A DNA stretch of 64,000 nucleotides. It comes from Dyella dinghuensis. GTDB lineage: Bacteria > Pseudomonadota > Gammaproteobacteria > Xanthomonadales > Rhodanobacteraceae. Positions 9,217-19,103 of the stretch are shown piece by piece. Made by a program: the position numbers and the translations under genes. The stretch covers positions 248,001-312,000 of the forward strand of contig NZ_RYZR01000007.1 in assembly GCF_003977615.1 (NCBI RefSeq). The letters are read 5' to 3'. Position 1 is the stretch's first letter. Each line of letters starts with the position of its first letter. The notes beneath the pieces were generated by a model, which was not told the origin of the DNA, ran no database searches, and saw only the letters and a list, made by a program, of their open reading frames with translations.

Positions 9217-11124
9217 ATGCGAAGGCTTTTGCTGGCGACAGCACTGGTGTTCATGACGTGCACGGCCGTTGCGCAAGTTGGCGTGGGCCCAGTCGCCACG
9301 CCTTTGCCTCCGCCGCTCCCTGTTCCTCAGGATCGTGCTTATAACGGCACCATCGGGTTGCACGTCGAGGCCGTCGACACTGCGCATCAGGTCTTTTCCA
9401 TTCACGAGACTATTCCTGTCCAACAGTCCGGCGACAGCGTGCTGTTGTATCCGCAATGGGAAACGGCAAGTCATGCTCCGACGGCTTCCATATCGGATCT
9501 TGCAGGTTTGATCGTGAACATCGACGGCGTCCGCGCGGATTGGACGCGCGATCCCGTCGATATGTATGCCTTTCACGTCGACGTGCCAAAGGGCGCGCGC
9601 ACGATCACGCTGGACTTTCAATTTCTTGCCGCATCCAGTGCACATCTGCTGCGACCTGACATGATCGAAGTGCCTTGGCAGCGCGTGCTGCTCTATCCGG
9701 CTGGATGGTACGTGCGAGATTTGCCTGTCGCGGCGACACTTGTGCTTCCCCGAGCGCTGACGCCGTTCACTGCGTTGCCGTTCGAGCGGATCGATGATCG
9801 AACGTTGCGGTTTCAGCCGGTCACGCTCGAACAATTGGTGGACGCCCCAGTGTATGCAGGCCGATACACGCGCCGCATCTCGCTCGATGATCGCGATACG
9901 AAACCCGTGACCCTGGATATGTTGGCTGACAATGCCAATGATCTGGCCATGACGCCGGCCGAAATCGCGCACATGCAGATGCTTGTGGCGCAGACGCTGA
10001 AAACGTTCGGGACGCCACCGTATCGCCACTACGATGCCATCGTCACGTTGAGCGATGTCCTTTCGCCGGGCGGCGGTACAGAACATCTGGAGGAAGGCGA
10101 GAACAATCTCCCCGCCGCTTACGCCGCCGATCCCTCGCAGCAGCTCAACAATCGCGACCTGATCGCGCATGAATTCGTGCACGCGTGGAACGGCCGCTCG
10201 CACGAGCAGGCCGATCTATGGTCGCCGACGTTCAATCAGCCGGTCGGCGGATCGTTGCTATGGGTGTATGAAGGACAAACCGAATTTTGGGGGCGTGTCC
10301 TCGCGGCGCGTGCGGGTTTGCGCGACACCCAGCAAACCCTGGATAAGCTGGCGATGGATGCGGCTGTCGTCGCTCATCGCGAGGGGCGCACCTGGAAAAA
10401 CCTGCAGGACAGTACCAATGACGCCATTTATATGGCCGGACACCGTGTGCCGTGGCGCGACTGGCAGCGACGCGAAGACTATTACCCGGAAGGTGTCCTG
10501 TTGTGGCTGGATGTCGATTCGCGACTGCGCGAGCTTACGCACGATACCCGCAGCCTCGATGATTTCGCGCGACGCTTCTTCGACTCGCAAGGAAGCGGCC
10601 AGATCACGCAGACATACACGTTCGCGGACGTCTGCAACACGTTGAACATCATCGCACCGGACGATTGGGCGGCTTTTTTGCAGCAGCATCTTCGCAGTCA
10701 CGATGACAGCGACGCGCTGGCCGGTTTGGCGCGATCGGGCTGGAAACTGACGTACAGCAACGTTCCAACGGAAACCTTCCGGCAGGACGAAGAGGAGGCT
10801 GGCGCAAACAACCTCGACTACTCGATTGGCCTGCAAATCGACAAAGACGGCCGCGTCGCATCGGTAACATGGCAAGGTCCAGCTTTCCAGGCCGGTTTGT
10901 CGCCCGGCACGCACGTCGTAGCCGTCGACGGGCAAGCTTTTTCGACACAAACATTGTTAGCTGCCGTGCAGATGTCAGCAACGAAACCGTTGCGTCTGCG
11001 CGTGAGCATGGACGGCAACACGCGCGACGTAGTGATCCCTTATCGAGGAACGCTGCGGTATCCGCATCTCGAACGTATCGCGGGAACGACTGACAGGCTC
11101 TCGCTATTGCTAAAAGCGCGGTGA
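9217..11124 (+). CDS. exported M61-family metallopeptidase with PDZ domain
   Basis: This 635-residue protein matches the M61 glycyl-aminopeptidase family. A beta-rich N-terminal domain precedes a thermolysin-like domain with the zinc motif HEFVHAWNG (H318, H322) and the downstream glutamate in VYEGQTEFWG (E352). A C-terminal PDZ domain (SIGLQIDKDGRVASVTW, then AGLSPGTHVVAVDG) completes it. The ATG at 9217 is chosen over one at 9142 because it begins a clean signal peptide, MRRLLLATALVFMTCTAVA. It should act in the periplasm. It is convergent with the esterase gene. Confidence 0.9.
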   Translation: MRRLLLATALVFMTCTAVAQVGVGPVATPLPPPLPVPQDRAYNGTIGLHVEAVDTAHQVFSIHETIPVQQSGDSVLLYPQWETASHAPTASISDLAGLIVNIDGVRADWTRDPVDMYAFHVDVPKGARTITLDFQFLAASSAHLLRPDMIEVPWQRVLLYPAGWYVRDLPVAATLVLPRALTPFTALPFERIDDRTLRFQPVTLEQLVDAPVYAGRYTRRISLDDRDTKPVTLDMLADNANDLAMTPAEIAHMQMLVAQTLKTFGTPPYRHYDAIVTLSDVLSPGGGTEHLEEGENNLPAAYAADPSQQLNNRDLIAHEFVHAWNGRSHEQADLWSPTFNQPVGGSLLWVYEGQTEFWGRVLAARAGLRDTQQTLDKLAMDAAVVAHREGRTWKNLQDSTNDAIYMAGHRVPWRDWQRREDYYPEGVLLWLDVDSRLRELTHDTRSLDDFARRFFDSQGSGQITQTYTFADVCNTLNIIAPDDWAAFLQQHLRSHDDSDALAGLARSGWKLTYSNVPTETFRQDEEEAGANNLDYSIGLQIDKDGRVASVTWQGPAFQAGLSPGTHVVAVDGQAFSTQTLLAAVQMSATKPLRLRVSMDGNTRDVVIPYRGTLRYPHLERIAGTTDRLSLLLKAR

Positions 11125-11175
11125 CTCGAACAGAAACCTTCACGACCGAGGCACCGCAGTTTTTGGAGAACGTCG

Positions 11176-12150
11176 TTAGACCACGGTACGCGAAGCCGAA
11201 AGTTTTTCGTCAACGAATCCGCCGATAGATTTCAAGGCCAACGACGCAGCGTTCAACTTGCCCACGGCGCCGGGAAATCCATGCGGCATACCCATCCAAA
11301 TATCGAGCTTGGCATCGGCACCTGCAGCGACAGCCTGTTCGACATATCGGCGCGAGTCATCCAGCAGCACTTCGTCATCGCCCACATGCACGCGTAGCGG
11401 CGGCAGATTGGCGAGTTGATGGTTGAACAGCGGCGAGGCCAGCGGATGGTTGGGCTCGGTGCCTGCCAGATACGAACGAACCAGTTCGGTCACTTGGGAC
11501 ACAATAAAGTAAGGGTCGGCATCCGCGCGGGTCGCGTAGCTCCCGCCGGAAAGGGTGAGGTCGGTGACGGGTGACAATACCGATGCCGCAACGAGCTTCA
11601 TGTCTATGGCAATCGCTTGCGTCGCGACGAGCGAGGAAAGCACCAGCGCCAGATTTCCGCCCGCCGAGTCGCCCGTCACGGCAACGCTGCGAATACCTTC
11701 CTTTTCCAATCCGCGATAGCTCGCTTCGACGTCATTTACCGCAGCAGGAAAAGGATGTTCCGGAGCCAGGCGGTAGTCGGGAATGAAGGCCTGAGCATTT
11801 GCCTGCTTCGCGATGTGCCCGACCAAATGGCGAAACGCCTGCGAGGTTCCCCAGTGGAACCACCCGCCATGAAGATGAAGGATCGCTTCGTCTGCGCGGA
11901 AGTGCTTGGGCCGCACCCAAAGTCCTGAAATGCCGCCCACGGCGCCTGCTTCGAAGATCACATCTTCCGGTGGCATAACGTGTTCCATGATGCCGTCGAA
12001 AGGACCTCGGGCCTCAATGCCCCGCAATTTGCCCTTCATGCCGGCGGACATGTCCTGCATGAACTTGGTCGTCTGGGCGTCTTCGGGTGAAAGTGGATGG
12101 GTGCGGATGAAGTCCTCCGCTACCGCTGCGTTGGCAGGCGCGTTTTGCAT
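11176..12150 (-). CDS. alpha/beta hydrolase, HSL (family IV) esterase
   Basis: The 324-residue enzyme has the oxyanion motif HLHGGW and the nucleophile elbow VTGDSAGGNL of the hormone-sensitive-lipase family, followed by catalytic Asp and His regions (VGDDEVLLDDSR, GMPHGFPG). It hydrolyses short acyl esters or lactones; the natural substrate is unknown. The start at 12150 has GGAG eight bases upstream; an in-frame start at 12177 lacks this. It is divergent from a TetR gene across an operator-like palindrome, which suggests that regulator controls it. Confidence 0.88.
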   Translation of the reverse strand: MQNAPANAAVAEDFIRTHPLSPEDAQTTKFMQDMSAGMKGKLRGIEARGPFDGIMEHVMPPEDVIFEAGAVGGISGLWVRPKHFRADEAILHLHGGWFHWGTSQAFRHLVGHIAKQANAQAFIPDYRLAPEHPFPAAVNDVEASYRGLEKEGIRSVAVTGDSAGGNLALVLSSLVATQAIAIDMKLVAASVLSPVTDLTLSGGSYATRADADPYFIVSQVTELVRSYLAGTEPNHPLASPLFNHQLANLPPLRVHVGDDEVLLDDSRRYVEQAVAAGADAKLDIWMGMPHGFPGAVGKLNAASLALKSIGGFVDEKLSASRTVV

Positions 12151-12184
12151 GGTTTTTTCTCCGGCAAGTGATTGCATCGCAATT

Positions 12185-12211
12185 TATATTAACGTTACGT
12201 ATCGTAATATA
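12185..12211. promoter_or_regulatory. candidate TetR operator
   Basis: Between the divergent esterase and TetR genes, TTACG-TAT-CGTAA forms a perfect short palindrome inside a larger AT-rich near-palindrome running from TATATTA to TAATATA. Its size and position fit autoregulation by the adjacent TetR protein and repression of the esterase. Confidence 0.55.
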
Positions 12212-12274
12212 AAAGAGGTTGCGGAGCTTGTCCAGCATTTTCTTTTACGGAACGTTCAAGTAAGTTGCCCCGCT

Positions 12275-12883
12275 ATGAGCCCTAGACCTTCCACCCATGC
12301 ACGCCTGGGCCGCCCGCCCAGCGACGCGGCGGCCTCGCACGCCGCGATCATGGATGCCGTGTACGAACTGCTGAAAGAAAAGCCCGCGAGTCAGCTGACG
12401 ATGGAGGCGGTAGCGAAACGGGCCAAAGTGGGTAAGCCCACGCTCTATAAGTGGTGGCCGTCCAAGGCGGCACTCATCATGGCGATGTTCCATGAGCGTC
12501 TGGCCGGCAATTTGATTGTCCCGCATACAGCGACGGTCGAAGCGTCGATTCGCGTCAAAGCGCTGCATCTCATCAAAGAGTTCAACGGACTGTTCGGCAA
12601 AGTCATGGCTGACCTGATCGCCGAAGGTCAAAGTGACCCTTCCATTTTGCGCGAGTTGTTTGAAAACCATATCAGCATGCGGCGCGTTTCGGCGATTGCC
12701 GATATCGAGCACGCCAAAGCGAAAGGCGAGCTTGCGCCGAATGTTGACGCAGAACTGTTGATCGATGCCATATTTGGCCCGATTTACTACGGCTTGTTGC
12801 TTCGCCATACACCACTGACCGAGAAATACGGCAACGATTTAATCGATCAGGTATTTCAAGGGGTGAGATCGCAGCGTCCTTGA
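12275..12883 (+). CDS. TetR-family regulator
   Basis: The 202-residue protein has the N-terminal TetR helix-turn-helix (LTMEAVAKRAKVGKPTLYKW at about 48-67) and a TetR C-terminal ligand domain (FGKVMADLIAEGQSDPSIL, then IFGPIYYGLLLRH). This branch resembles repressors of stress or efflux genes. The start at 12275 matches the domain boundary; a longer frame extends back into the esterase gene and is rejected. It lies divergent to the HSL esterase, its probable target. Confidence 0.9.
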   Translation: MSPRPSTHARLGRPPSDAAASHAAIMDAVYELLKEKPASQLTMEAVAKRAKVGKPTLYKWWPSKAALIMAMFHERLAGNLIVPHTATVEASIRVKALHLIKEFNGLFGKVMADLIAEGQSDPSILRELFENHISMRRVSAIADIEHAKAKGELAPNVDAELLIDAIFGPIYYGLLLRHTPLTEKYGNDLIDQVFQGVRSQRP

Positions 12884-12920
12884 TCGCAGTTGGGGGCGGG
12901 CACGCATGCGTAACGCTGCA

Positions 12921-14081
12921 CTATTTCTCCATCATCCCTTCGGCTTGATCCGTTCGCATGATGAAACCCCAGCCATAACGTCCGCGCATGTCAGGCGTAT
13001 TGCCATCGATGGCCACGACGATCTGGTTTGCACCTTTGTGCAGCGAAAGATCGAAACTATCGTTTTCCAATGAGAGCCGGCCATCCGGCGCTTTGCGGCC
13101 GCCTTTCACGTTGTAAAGATTCTTGCCCGAAAACACCGGTTTTCCATCGGCAAATACCCAGATCTCGCGCAACCAGCCTAGCGAGACATGTCGAACCTGC
13201 TCGCGATCGGATTGCACCGTGGTGCGAAGCCAGATTATCTGCCGGGGTTGATTCTTAGCCGTCGGTGGGTGAAACCTGCTCAGGTTAATGAGACCGCCGT
13301 AATCGGCGGTTATCGGCGACCAGCTCGATGCGGATAGAGGGAGGTTCGACAAACTGGGCTGCTCCACGGCGCCCAGCGATACGGGAGCGGTTTCCTGCCA
13401 ATGAATGAGATAACGGCGATCATGGGCAGCAGGGTCTGGCGCTGGTTTGGGATCGAGCCCGTCGGTCACTCCTGGCGAAAGCGTAACGTTGGCGTAGAAA
13501 GCCGGTCCTTCAAACGCGATGGTTCCGGTGCTTGCATCGCCTTCCAGATGCACGACGCGCAGCGAGGGTTCCGTGTGTCCGTTGACGAATACGTTCATGC
13601 GCTTGCCGGAAATGACAAGCCGAATGTGATTCCACTCGTTTTCGCGAAATGGCGCGGCAGCTTGATACTCAGGATAGACATCCCATAGCACACGCCCTTT
13701 GAGAATCGGTACGTACTGCAGGCAGTCCTGCGAGGCGGGACAGTCGGGACTGACGCGGACATAAAGCATGTCGGCCGTATCGCCGTCTTTCTGGCGAAAG
13801 CGAATTCCCGGCATATCTTCGCCCACGGGCTTCATATCGAATTCGATAGTGCCGTTGCCGAACTGTTTGTCTTTCAACGCGACAAATCCGGCCTCGCTCT
13901 CGGAGGTAACTTGAAGTATCCCGTTCGGAAACGCTTCGCGAGCTATGAAAGTCGCATTGCCGTTTGCCTCCCAACCACTAGCGACCAACGGAATGTGTAT
14001 CGGCATCATCGGTGCAGCGAGCGCCGATGTGGCACCCAGCAGGCCGAGCGCGAAGGCCGACGGGGTGAATCGATTTTGCAT
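12921..14081 (-). CDS. secreted LamG/DUF1080-like jelly-roll protein
   Basis: A signal peptide (MQNRFTPSAFALGLLGATSALAA) leads a 386-residue protein. Residues about 35-210 look like a concanavalin-type jelly roll: NGTIEFDMKPVGEDMPGIRF, then FRENEWNHIRLVISGKRMNVFVNG, the ligand-face strands of the LamG/DUF1080 fold. A second beta-domain follows (QIIWLRTTVQSDR, NQIVVAIDGNTPD). DUF1080 relatives bind or hydrolyse carbohydrate, but I see no complete catalytic set. It is monocistronic, with a gap of over 400 bases to the next, divergent gene. Confidence 0.7.
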   Translation of the reverse strand: MQNRFTPSAFALGLLGATSALAAPMMPIHIPLVASGWEANGNATFIAREAFPNGILQVTSESEAGFVALKDKQFGNGTIEFDMKPVGEDMPGIRFRQKDGDTADMLYVRVSPDCPASQDCLQYVPILKGRVLWDVYPEYQAAAPFRENEWNHIRLVISGKRMNVFVNGHTEPSLRVVHLEGDASTGTIAFEGPAFYANVTLSPGVTDGLDPKPAPDPAAHDRRYLIHWQETAPVSLGAVEQPSLSNLPLSASSWSPITADYGGLINLSRFHPPTAKNQPRQIIWLRTTVQSDREQVRHVSLGWLREIWVFADGKPVFSGKNLYNVKGGRKAPDGRLSLENDSFDLSLHKGANQIVVAIDGNTPDMRGRYGWGFIMRTDQAEGMMEK

Positions 14082-14524
14082 GGCGATCTACCGAAGGATG
14101 AGTGTGTGCACCCTAGCGGCGCTTTTCGCGGACGTCTCGCGCAATGATGTGAAGCGGAGTTTGCGCGTGTTGAGACGGTAGATGCGGGTCCGTCAAATTT
14201 CCCGCATCGACACCGGACATCGGCGCTCACTTATCTTTAAATGCAATAGGTCATATCCGTCGTCCGCTTGGCTCCATGTCCTGGCCGTTTGGGTATCCAC
14301 ACAGTCCAGTTGGTGACATTTGCGTTCCCGCGCTATCGCACAGCACGTATTTTTACTGCGTTGCCACACACCCAAGCTCGCTTGGCAGCCTTGCCCAACG
14401 TGCTTGCCTGGGCCTGATGGTGCGGTTCCCCATGCCGACGATGCTGCTTTGTCGACACGCCTTGCTTCCATGATCGCTGTGCGCGGGAACCGTCTTGAAA
14501 CACGTATGATCGAACGAGGCACTC
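14082..14524. other. divergent intergenic stretch without a supported gene
   Basis: About 440 bases between divergent genes. Several overlapping open frames exist but none has a start with a ribosome-binding site or protein-like composition. Promoters for both neighbours must lie here. Confidence 0.45.
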
Positions 14525-15037
14525 GTGAAAAAAATCACTTCCATTGGAATCATTCTTCTCGTGCTCTGTGGCGGCGTTGCGGCATCGGATTGGCCCGATG
14601 CTCCTATCACCACGGCACCCCAGGATGTCGCGGATATCCAGCACCTTATGGACACCTATCACCGTGCAGTCGTCGCGCATGACGGCAAGGGCGTAGCCGC
14701 ACTCTTTCTCGACCACGGAAGCACCTGGGTGACCGTGTTGTCCGACCAAGGCTTCGCCGCCATGAAGGCGAAGAACCCGGCGGTGCAAAAAGTACGCGTT
14801 AGCAGCTACCAGGATTTCGCCGACTACCTGGCGCACAGCAAATCGGATATCGACCCGCGCCACGGCAGCGTTCAGATCATGAGCGACGGTGCGATCGCCT
14901 CGGTCTATTTTCATTTCGACTTCGACGTTGATGGAAAGGTTGCGAATCGCGGCGACGAAACGTGGCAACTGGTCAAGACCGTCGACGGCTGGCGCATCGT
15001 CGCCATGACCTATTCGGCAAATCCCGCACCAAAATGA
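14525..15037 (+). CDS. secreted NTF2-like (DUF4440/SnoaL type) protein
   Basis: A GTG at 14525 starts a 170-residue protein with a signal peptide (KKITSIGIILLVLCGGVAAS). One NTF2-like domain follows: DIQHLMDTYHRAVVAHDGKGVAALF at the first helix and WQLVKTVDGWRIVAMTYS at the last strand. It sits 81 bases before the LytS/LytTR pair on the same strand and could be co-transcribed with it. No catalytic residues can be assigned. Confidence 0.75.
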   Translation: MKKITSIGIILLVLCGGVAASDWPDAPITTAPQDVADIQHLMDTYHRAVVAHDGKGVAALFLDHGSTWVTVLSDQGFAAMKAKNPAVQKVRVSSYQDFADYLAHSKSDIDPRHGSVQIMSDGAIASVYFHFDFDVDGKVANRGDETWQLVKTVDGWRIVAMTYSANPAPK

Positions 15038-15118
15038 ATCGGCCGGTTGATGATGTGAATAAAGTAGCGTGGGCTCGATCGATCCATCCGTGTAGGATGG
15101 ATCGAGACGTTCGGCGAG

Positions 15119-16255
15119 ATGGCGAGGATCACGGTGCGCCTTGTTAGCAACAATCCTTGGCGTGCGGAAAACAGCCACTATTCCAGGCTGCGTCTGGTGC
15201 TTATGTCGTTCGCGGCCTGGACGACGATGGGCGTCGTTTTTGCGACACCACGTTTTGCGTCGGCGGCGCCATGGTGGTCCGTGCTGCGCTCATCGTTGGG
15301 GAACTGGTGGGCATGGGGCCTGCTTGTCCCGGTGATCGTCGCGATCGACCGGCGGCTGCCCATTGCGGTCAATAACCTTGGAATGCGCCTCGCGGTTCAT
15401 ATCGCGATTGCACTTCCGATGGCGCTCATTTACAGCTACTTGAGCGCGTTGCTTCAGGCGATGTTGGGCGTGTTGTCATGGCCTGACCTCGTCGGCCTTG
15501 GTCCTCTGCATGAGGCCATGAAGGGCGGCGTACTCTGGGACGTGCTGGTCTATCTGCTCATCGTCGGCGGTTGGCAAGCGGTGCAATACAGCCATCACTA
15601 TCTTGCCTCGCAGCTCAGGCTCGAACGGCTGGAACGCAATTTTTCCGAGGCCCGCTTGAATGCGCTGCGCATGCAGCTGGATCCACACTTCCTGTTCAAC
15701 GCGTTGAATACCATTTCTTCGCTGGTCGTCAATCAGCCGAAACTTGCGCGTGGAATGATCGAGCAACTCGGCGATCTTCTGCGTCTTTCATTGGAGTCTG
15801 GCCGCCGGCAGCAAGTGCGCCTTAGCGAAGAGCTCGAATTTCTAGGCCATTACCTGGCGATCCAGAAGACCCGTTTTGGCGACAGTCTGAATATCGTCAT
15901 CGACGTTTCCGAATCCGCTCGTGACGTCATGGTGCCAAGCCTCATACTGCAACCACTGGTGGAGAATGCAATTCGCCACGGACTCTCTTCGCGGCCCGGC
16001 GGAGGGACGGTGTGGGTGCAGGCCACGATTGACGACAACGTTTTGCACATCACCGTCGACGATGATGGTGTCGGACTCGGTGATGACTGGACGGAAGATC
16101 GCGTTGGATTGGGGCTTGGCGTCACGCGCGAGCGCATTGCCATGCTCCATCGCACACAAGAGGCAGCTCTCCTGATTGATCCGCGCAAAGGCGGCGGCAC
16201 ACGTGTTCGTGTCGCGATCCCAACCAGCGCGGCTGAGACACATAGCGATGAGTGA
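15119..16255 (+). CDS. LytS-type membrane sensor histidine kinase
   Basis: The 378-residue kinase has about four membrane helices in the first 150 residues. It carries the His_kinase (PF06580) box QLDPHFLFNALNTISS, with the phosphoacceptor His near residue 190. The ATP-binding part has the N-box LILQPLVENAIRHG and the glycine box DDDGVGLG. It pairs with the response regulator that overlaps its 3' end. No sensory domain beyond the membrane segment is present, as in many LytS/YehU/AlgZ-like kinases. The signal it senses is unknown. Confidence 0.92.
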   Translation: MARITVRLVSNNPWRAENSHYSRLRLVLMSFAAWTTMGVVFATPRFASAAPWWSVLRSSLGNWWAWGLLVPVIVAIDRRLPIAVNNLGMRLAVHIAIALPMALIYSYLSALLQAMLGVLSWPDLVGLGPLHEAMKGGVLWDVLVYLLIVGGWQAVQYSHHYLASQLRLERLERNFSEARLNALRMQLDPHFLFNALNTISSLVVNQPKLARGMIEQLGDLLRLSLESGRRQQVRLSEELEFLGHYLAIQKTRFGDSLNIVIDVSESARDVMVPSLILQPLVENAIRHGLSSRPGGGTVWVQATIDDNVLHITVDDDGVGLGDDWTEDRVGLGLGVTRERIAMLHRTQEAALLIDPRKGGGTRVRVAIPTSAAETHSDE

Positions 16256-17027
16256 AAAACGTACCTATCGGATTCTTATCGTCGATGACGAGCAGCCGGC
16301 GCGCCAACGCCTGCGGGAATTAATGGATAACGATCCGGACGTCGGCGACATCATGGAGGTCGAGAACGGCCTCGATGCTGTCGAGGCGATCCTGCAAAAG
16401 CAGCCCGACGTTGTTTTCCTCGACGTTCAAATGCCGGGACTCGATGGCCTCGGCGTGATCGATACGATCGGCATCGAGCGCATGCCCGTTACGGTGTTCG
16501 TCACGGCCTTCGATCAACACGCCGTGCGTGCCTTCGAATCGGCCGCTATCGACTATGTGCTCAAGCCGTACGGCGACGAGCGTATGGAAGCTGCATTCGC
16601 CCGCGCAAAGGCGCGTCTTGATGACGAGAGCGTGCGCGTATTTGGCCAGAGCATGCTCTCGCTTCTGGACGGGCGCCGCCAGGAAAGCACCTATCTCGAT
16701 CGTATCGTCATACGCGAACGGGACAAGACCAACCTGATCCGAGTCGACTCGATCGATTGCATCGAAAGTGCGGGCGTGTACGTCGCTCTTCACGTTGGTG
16801 ATGAACGCATCATCCATCGTGCGGCGCTCGGCGAACTCATCGGACGGCTCGATCCTCGCCGCTTCGTTCGCGTTCACCGCTCCACCGTCGTAAACGTCGA
16901 TAGCATTCTGCATCTGGAGCCAGCATCGCACGGTGAGTTCGATCTTGTGCTACGTGGCGGTCAACGCGTCCACGTCAGCCGGACCTTTCGACCATTACTT
17001 GAGGCTCGGCTGGGACAGTCCCTGTAA
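16248..17027 (+). CDS. LytTR-family response regulator
   Basis: This 259-residue regulator has a receiver domain (phosphoacceptor D59 in VVFLDVQMPG, then VFVTAFDQHAVRAFE and the KPY loop) and a C-terminal LytTR DNA-binding domain (RVDSIDCIESAGVYVALH, FVRVHRSTVVNVDSI). The ATG at 16248 overlaps the kinase stop by 8 bases, so the pair is translationally coupled. LytTR proteins bind pairs of short direct repeats; I could not identify the target promoter. A 9-bp inverted repeat spans its stop codon. Confidence 0.93.
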   Translation: MSEKRTYRILIVDDEQPARQRLRELMDNDPDVGDIMEVENGLDAVEAILQKQPDVVFLDVQMPGLDGLGVIDTIGIERMPVTVFVTAFDQHAVRAFESAAIDYVLKPYGDERMEAAFARAKARLDDESVRVFGQSMLSLLDGRRQESTYLDRIVIRERDKTNLIRVDSIDCIESAGVYVALHVGDERIIHRAALGELIGRLDPRRFVRVHRSTVVNVDSILHLEPASHGEFDLVLRGGQRVHVSRTFRPLLEARLGQSL

Positions 17028-17041
17028 CGTGAACTGTCCCA
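17011..17041 (+). terminator. inverted repeat across the LytTR stop codon
   Basis: Perfect 9-bp arms TGGGACAGT/ACTGTCCCA enclose 13 bases containing the stop. No clear T-run follows, so the terminator role is tentative. Confidence 0.4.
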
Positions 17042-17339
17042 ACGTATCGGAAATGTCTATCTGGAAGAACTCCCGCGACATCTACCGGGCAACCATGGAG
17101 ATATGCAGTGTGGTGTTAGCGACATCGGCTTGGTTTGCGTACTGTCGCCGATTGAACAGCACAGAAGCTGGCGCATTGACCTTTCAATATTCGTCAGCAA
17201 AATGATTCGGCGTTGACGGTCTCCTTGCTCAGGTCATGCGCCAGGGTGTGGCGGCATCTTTTACGCGAGTGCTTTCGGCGCGGCATCGGGCGATGCTCAT
17301 CCACTTGGTTACAGGTCTTGCCCGTCCCGGGGCGGACTC
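17042..17339. other. intergenic stretch between convergent genes
   Basis: Just under 300 bases between convergent genes. I see no gene, palindrome copy or obvious terminator apart from the hairpin at its left end. Confidence 0.4.
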
Positions 17340-17897
17340 TCAGGAATGAACGCGCCGCCACACGACCTCGCCATGGGCGCCTTCGGCCGCGCCGCTCGAC
17401 GGCTTGGCCACGCGATAAGTCAATTCATCGCCGTTGATGGTGTAGCCGGAGTCTCCGCTCTTGCCATCCCAGTTCGGGAACGAAGCGTGCACGATCTGGC
17501 TATGCATGACGCTCGCGTCACCACTGATGTGACCGTAGTGGGCGTTGCTATCCATCGACGCAGCGCGGTATTCGTCGGGCGTTCCCTTGGACTTGTCATT
17601 CACCGCGAATGGCATTCGCTTTGCCCGCACAATTTGCATCATGTAATCGCCTTGGGCATCGATAAGCCACATGCCCTCGGGGTTGGGGCCGTATAGCTCT
17701 ACGCGGTGACCATCGGGGTAGACATTGTCGCAGCGGACAAGCGTCCACGCGCCGATCAGTTCCTTCGGCACCATGGCGTGATCATTGGTGCTTGCGCTGG
17801 GTTTCGTGTCCTTGGCCATGCCGCTGTCTTGCGCAAAGGCGTTGTTGGCACCGAGAACCAGACACGCGACAAGCACTATGGAACTCACGTTTTTCAT
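17340..17897 (-). CDS. secreted lipocalin-like protein
   Basis: The ATG at 17897 has AGGAG eight bases ahead and opens a signal peptide (MKNVSSIVLVACLVLGANNAFA). The 185-residue product has the opening ELIGAWTLVRCDNVYPDGHR and LYGPNPEGMWLIDAQGDYMM of Lipocalin_5 proteins, a beta-barrel family found as secreted or fused ligand-binding domains. The ligand is unknown. An in-frame start at 17963 would hide the signal and is rejected. Confidence 0.8.
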   Translation of the reverse strand: MKNVSSIVLVACLVLGANNAFAQDSGMAKDTKPSASTNDHAMVPKELIGAWTLVRCDNVYPDGHRVELYGPNPEGMWLIDAQGDYMMQIVRAKRMPFAVNDKSKGTPDEYRAASMDSNAHYGHISGDASVMHSQIVHASFPNWDGKSGDSGYTINGDELTYRVAKPSSGAAEGAHGEVVWRRVHS

Positions 17898-18363
17898 GGG
17901 TAACTCCTGGCTATGTTTGGGTACGGACATGCACGGGGTGGCATTGCGCAGAACGCAAACCATGCTGGTAGATCTACGTCATTGACGATCTGTGGCGATG
18001 TGCGCAAAGAAAGTGTATGTGCTCGGCTGCGATCGACACACACCGCTTGCTGCAGTAAAACGGCCGCTTACTGCAGGAGTGCGGCGACAACCCTGCTGTT
18101 CCGGAACGCTTCGACGTTCCTTGCAACAGCTGGTTGAGTGCAACGCATGAGCGCTTCGCGCCGGGAGCGGATGGGCGCGTACCCTTATGTTCGATCCATG
18201 ATTTTTACAGACGTCACTCGATGCATCCGTTTTCGAGAACAGACGTTGGCGTAAGATGATTGTACGGCGCATCATTCATCGTTCGAGTATCCGCTGCCGA
18301 TCCAAAGCGGACATGCGGGACCGCGTAGAAAAAGCCACGTTTCGGAGGCTTGATAGAAAGGGT
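17898..18363. other. intergenic stretch with one palindrome copy
   Basis: About 465 bases between divergent genes. Apart from the palindrome at 18289-18312 I see no supported feature. Open frames running into the P-loop gene from 18256 read through that palindrome. Confidence 0.45.
18289..18312 (+). repeat. dispersed palindrome copy
   Basis: The right arm AAAGCGGAC matches the consensus; the left arm is eroded (ATCCGCTGC). It lies about 50 bases before the P-loop gene. Confidence 0.6.
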
Positions 18364-18888
18364 ATGCAACTATCGGAACTTGGCACACGCATCTGCATTC
18401 TCGGGCCATCCAACAGCGGCAAGTCGACACTTGCTGCTGCCATTGGCCGAAAAATCAGCATGGACGTGGTTCATCTCGACCAGCTGCATCACGTTCCGCA
18501 TTCTGATTGGAAACCGCGTCCGGCGGACGAATTCCTGGCCTTGCATGACGAAGCAATCAAGGGTCGGCAATGGGTGATGGAGGGGAACTACTCATCATGC
18601 ATGCCGCAAAGATTCCAGCGAGCAACGGGCGTCGTCTTGCTGGATGTTTCTACGCCGACTAGTGTGTTTCGGTATATGCGACGTACTCTCCTCGAGAGCA
18701 ACCGGTTCGGTGCATTGGATGGCGGCCGCGACAGCTTCAAATGGAGCATGATTCATTACATCACTCTGGTTACTCCCCGGAATCGTCGGCGCTATATCGA
18801 TATTTATCGCCAGATAAGTTTGCCGAAGATATATCTTCGCTCGCTACGTGAGATCCGTGCCTGTTATCGGGAATGGGAATTGAAGTGA
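18364..18888 (+). CDS. P-loop nucleotide kinase-like protein (FlaR-like)
   Basis: This 174-residue protein has a Walker A motif, ILGPSNSGKSTLA, at about residues 13-25. Its HLDQLHHVPHSDW segment and the YIDIYRQI C-terminal half resemble the so-called DNA topology modulation FlaR/adenylate-kinase-like family. These are small P-loop NTPases of uncertain substrate. The ATG at 18364 puts the P-loop at the usual distance from the N-terminus. It is monocistronic. Confidence 0.8.
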   Translation: MQLSELGTRICILGPSNSGKSTLAAAIGRKISMDVVHLDQLHHVPHSDWKPRPADEFLALHDEAIKGRQWVMEGNYSSCMPQRFQRATGVVLLDVSTPTSVFRYMRRTLLESNRFGALDGGRDSFKWSMIHYITLVTPRNRRRYIDIYRQISLPKIYLRSLREIRACYREWELK

Positions 18889-19103
18889 TGAAATACAGGC
18901 TTCCCTGTATCAGCGGCCGATGTGTGCTTCTGATCCGAGGCCAATATAAGGGCTATGCACATTTTCGCGGCGCGATGACCTCTGGCACTCGTCAGTGCGT
19001 AAGGGAACGCTAGCCTAGCGAGGTCGAACGTGTTCCAGATTCAAGTACGGAGTGGTTTGCCCCTTTGATATCGCGCCGATCGCAGGCGCTATGGAGAAGC
19101 GCC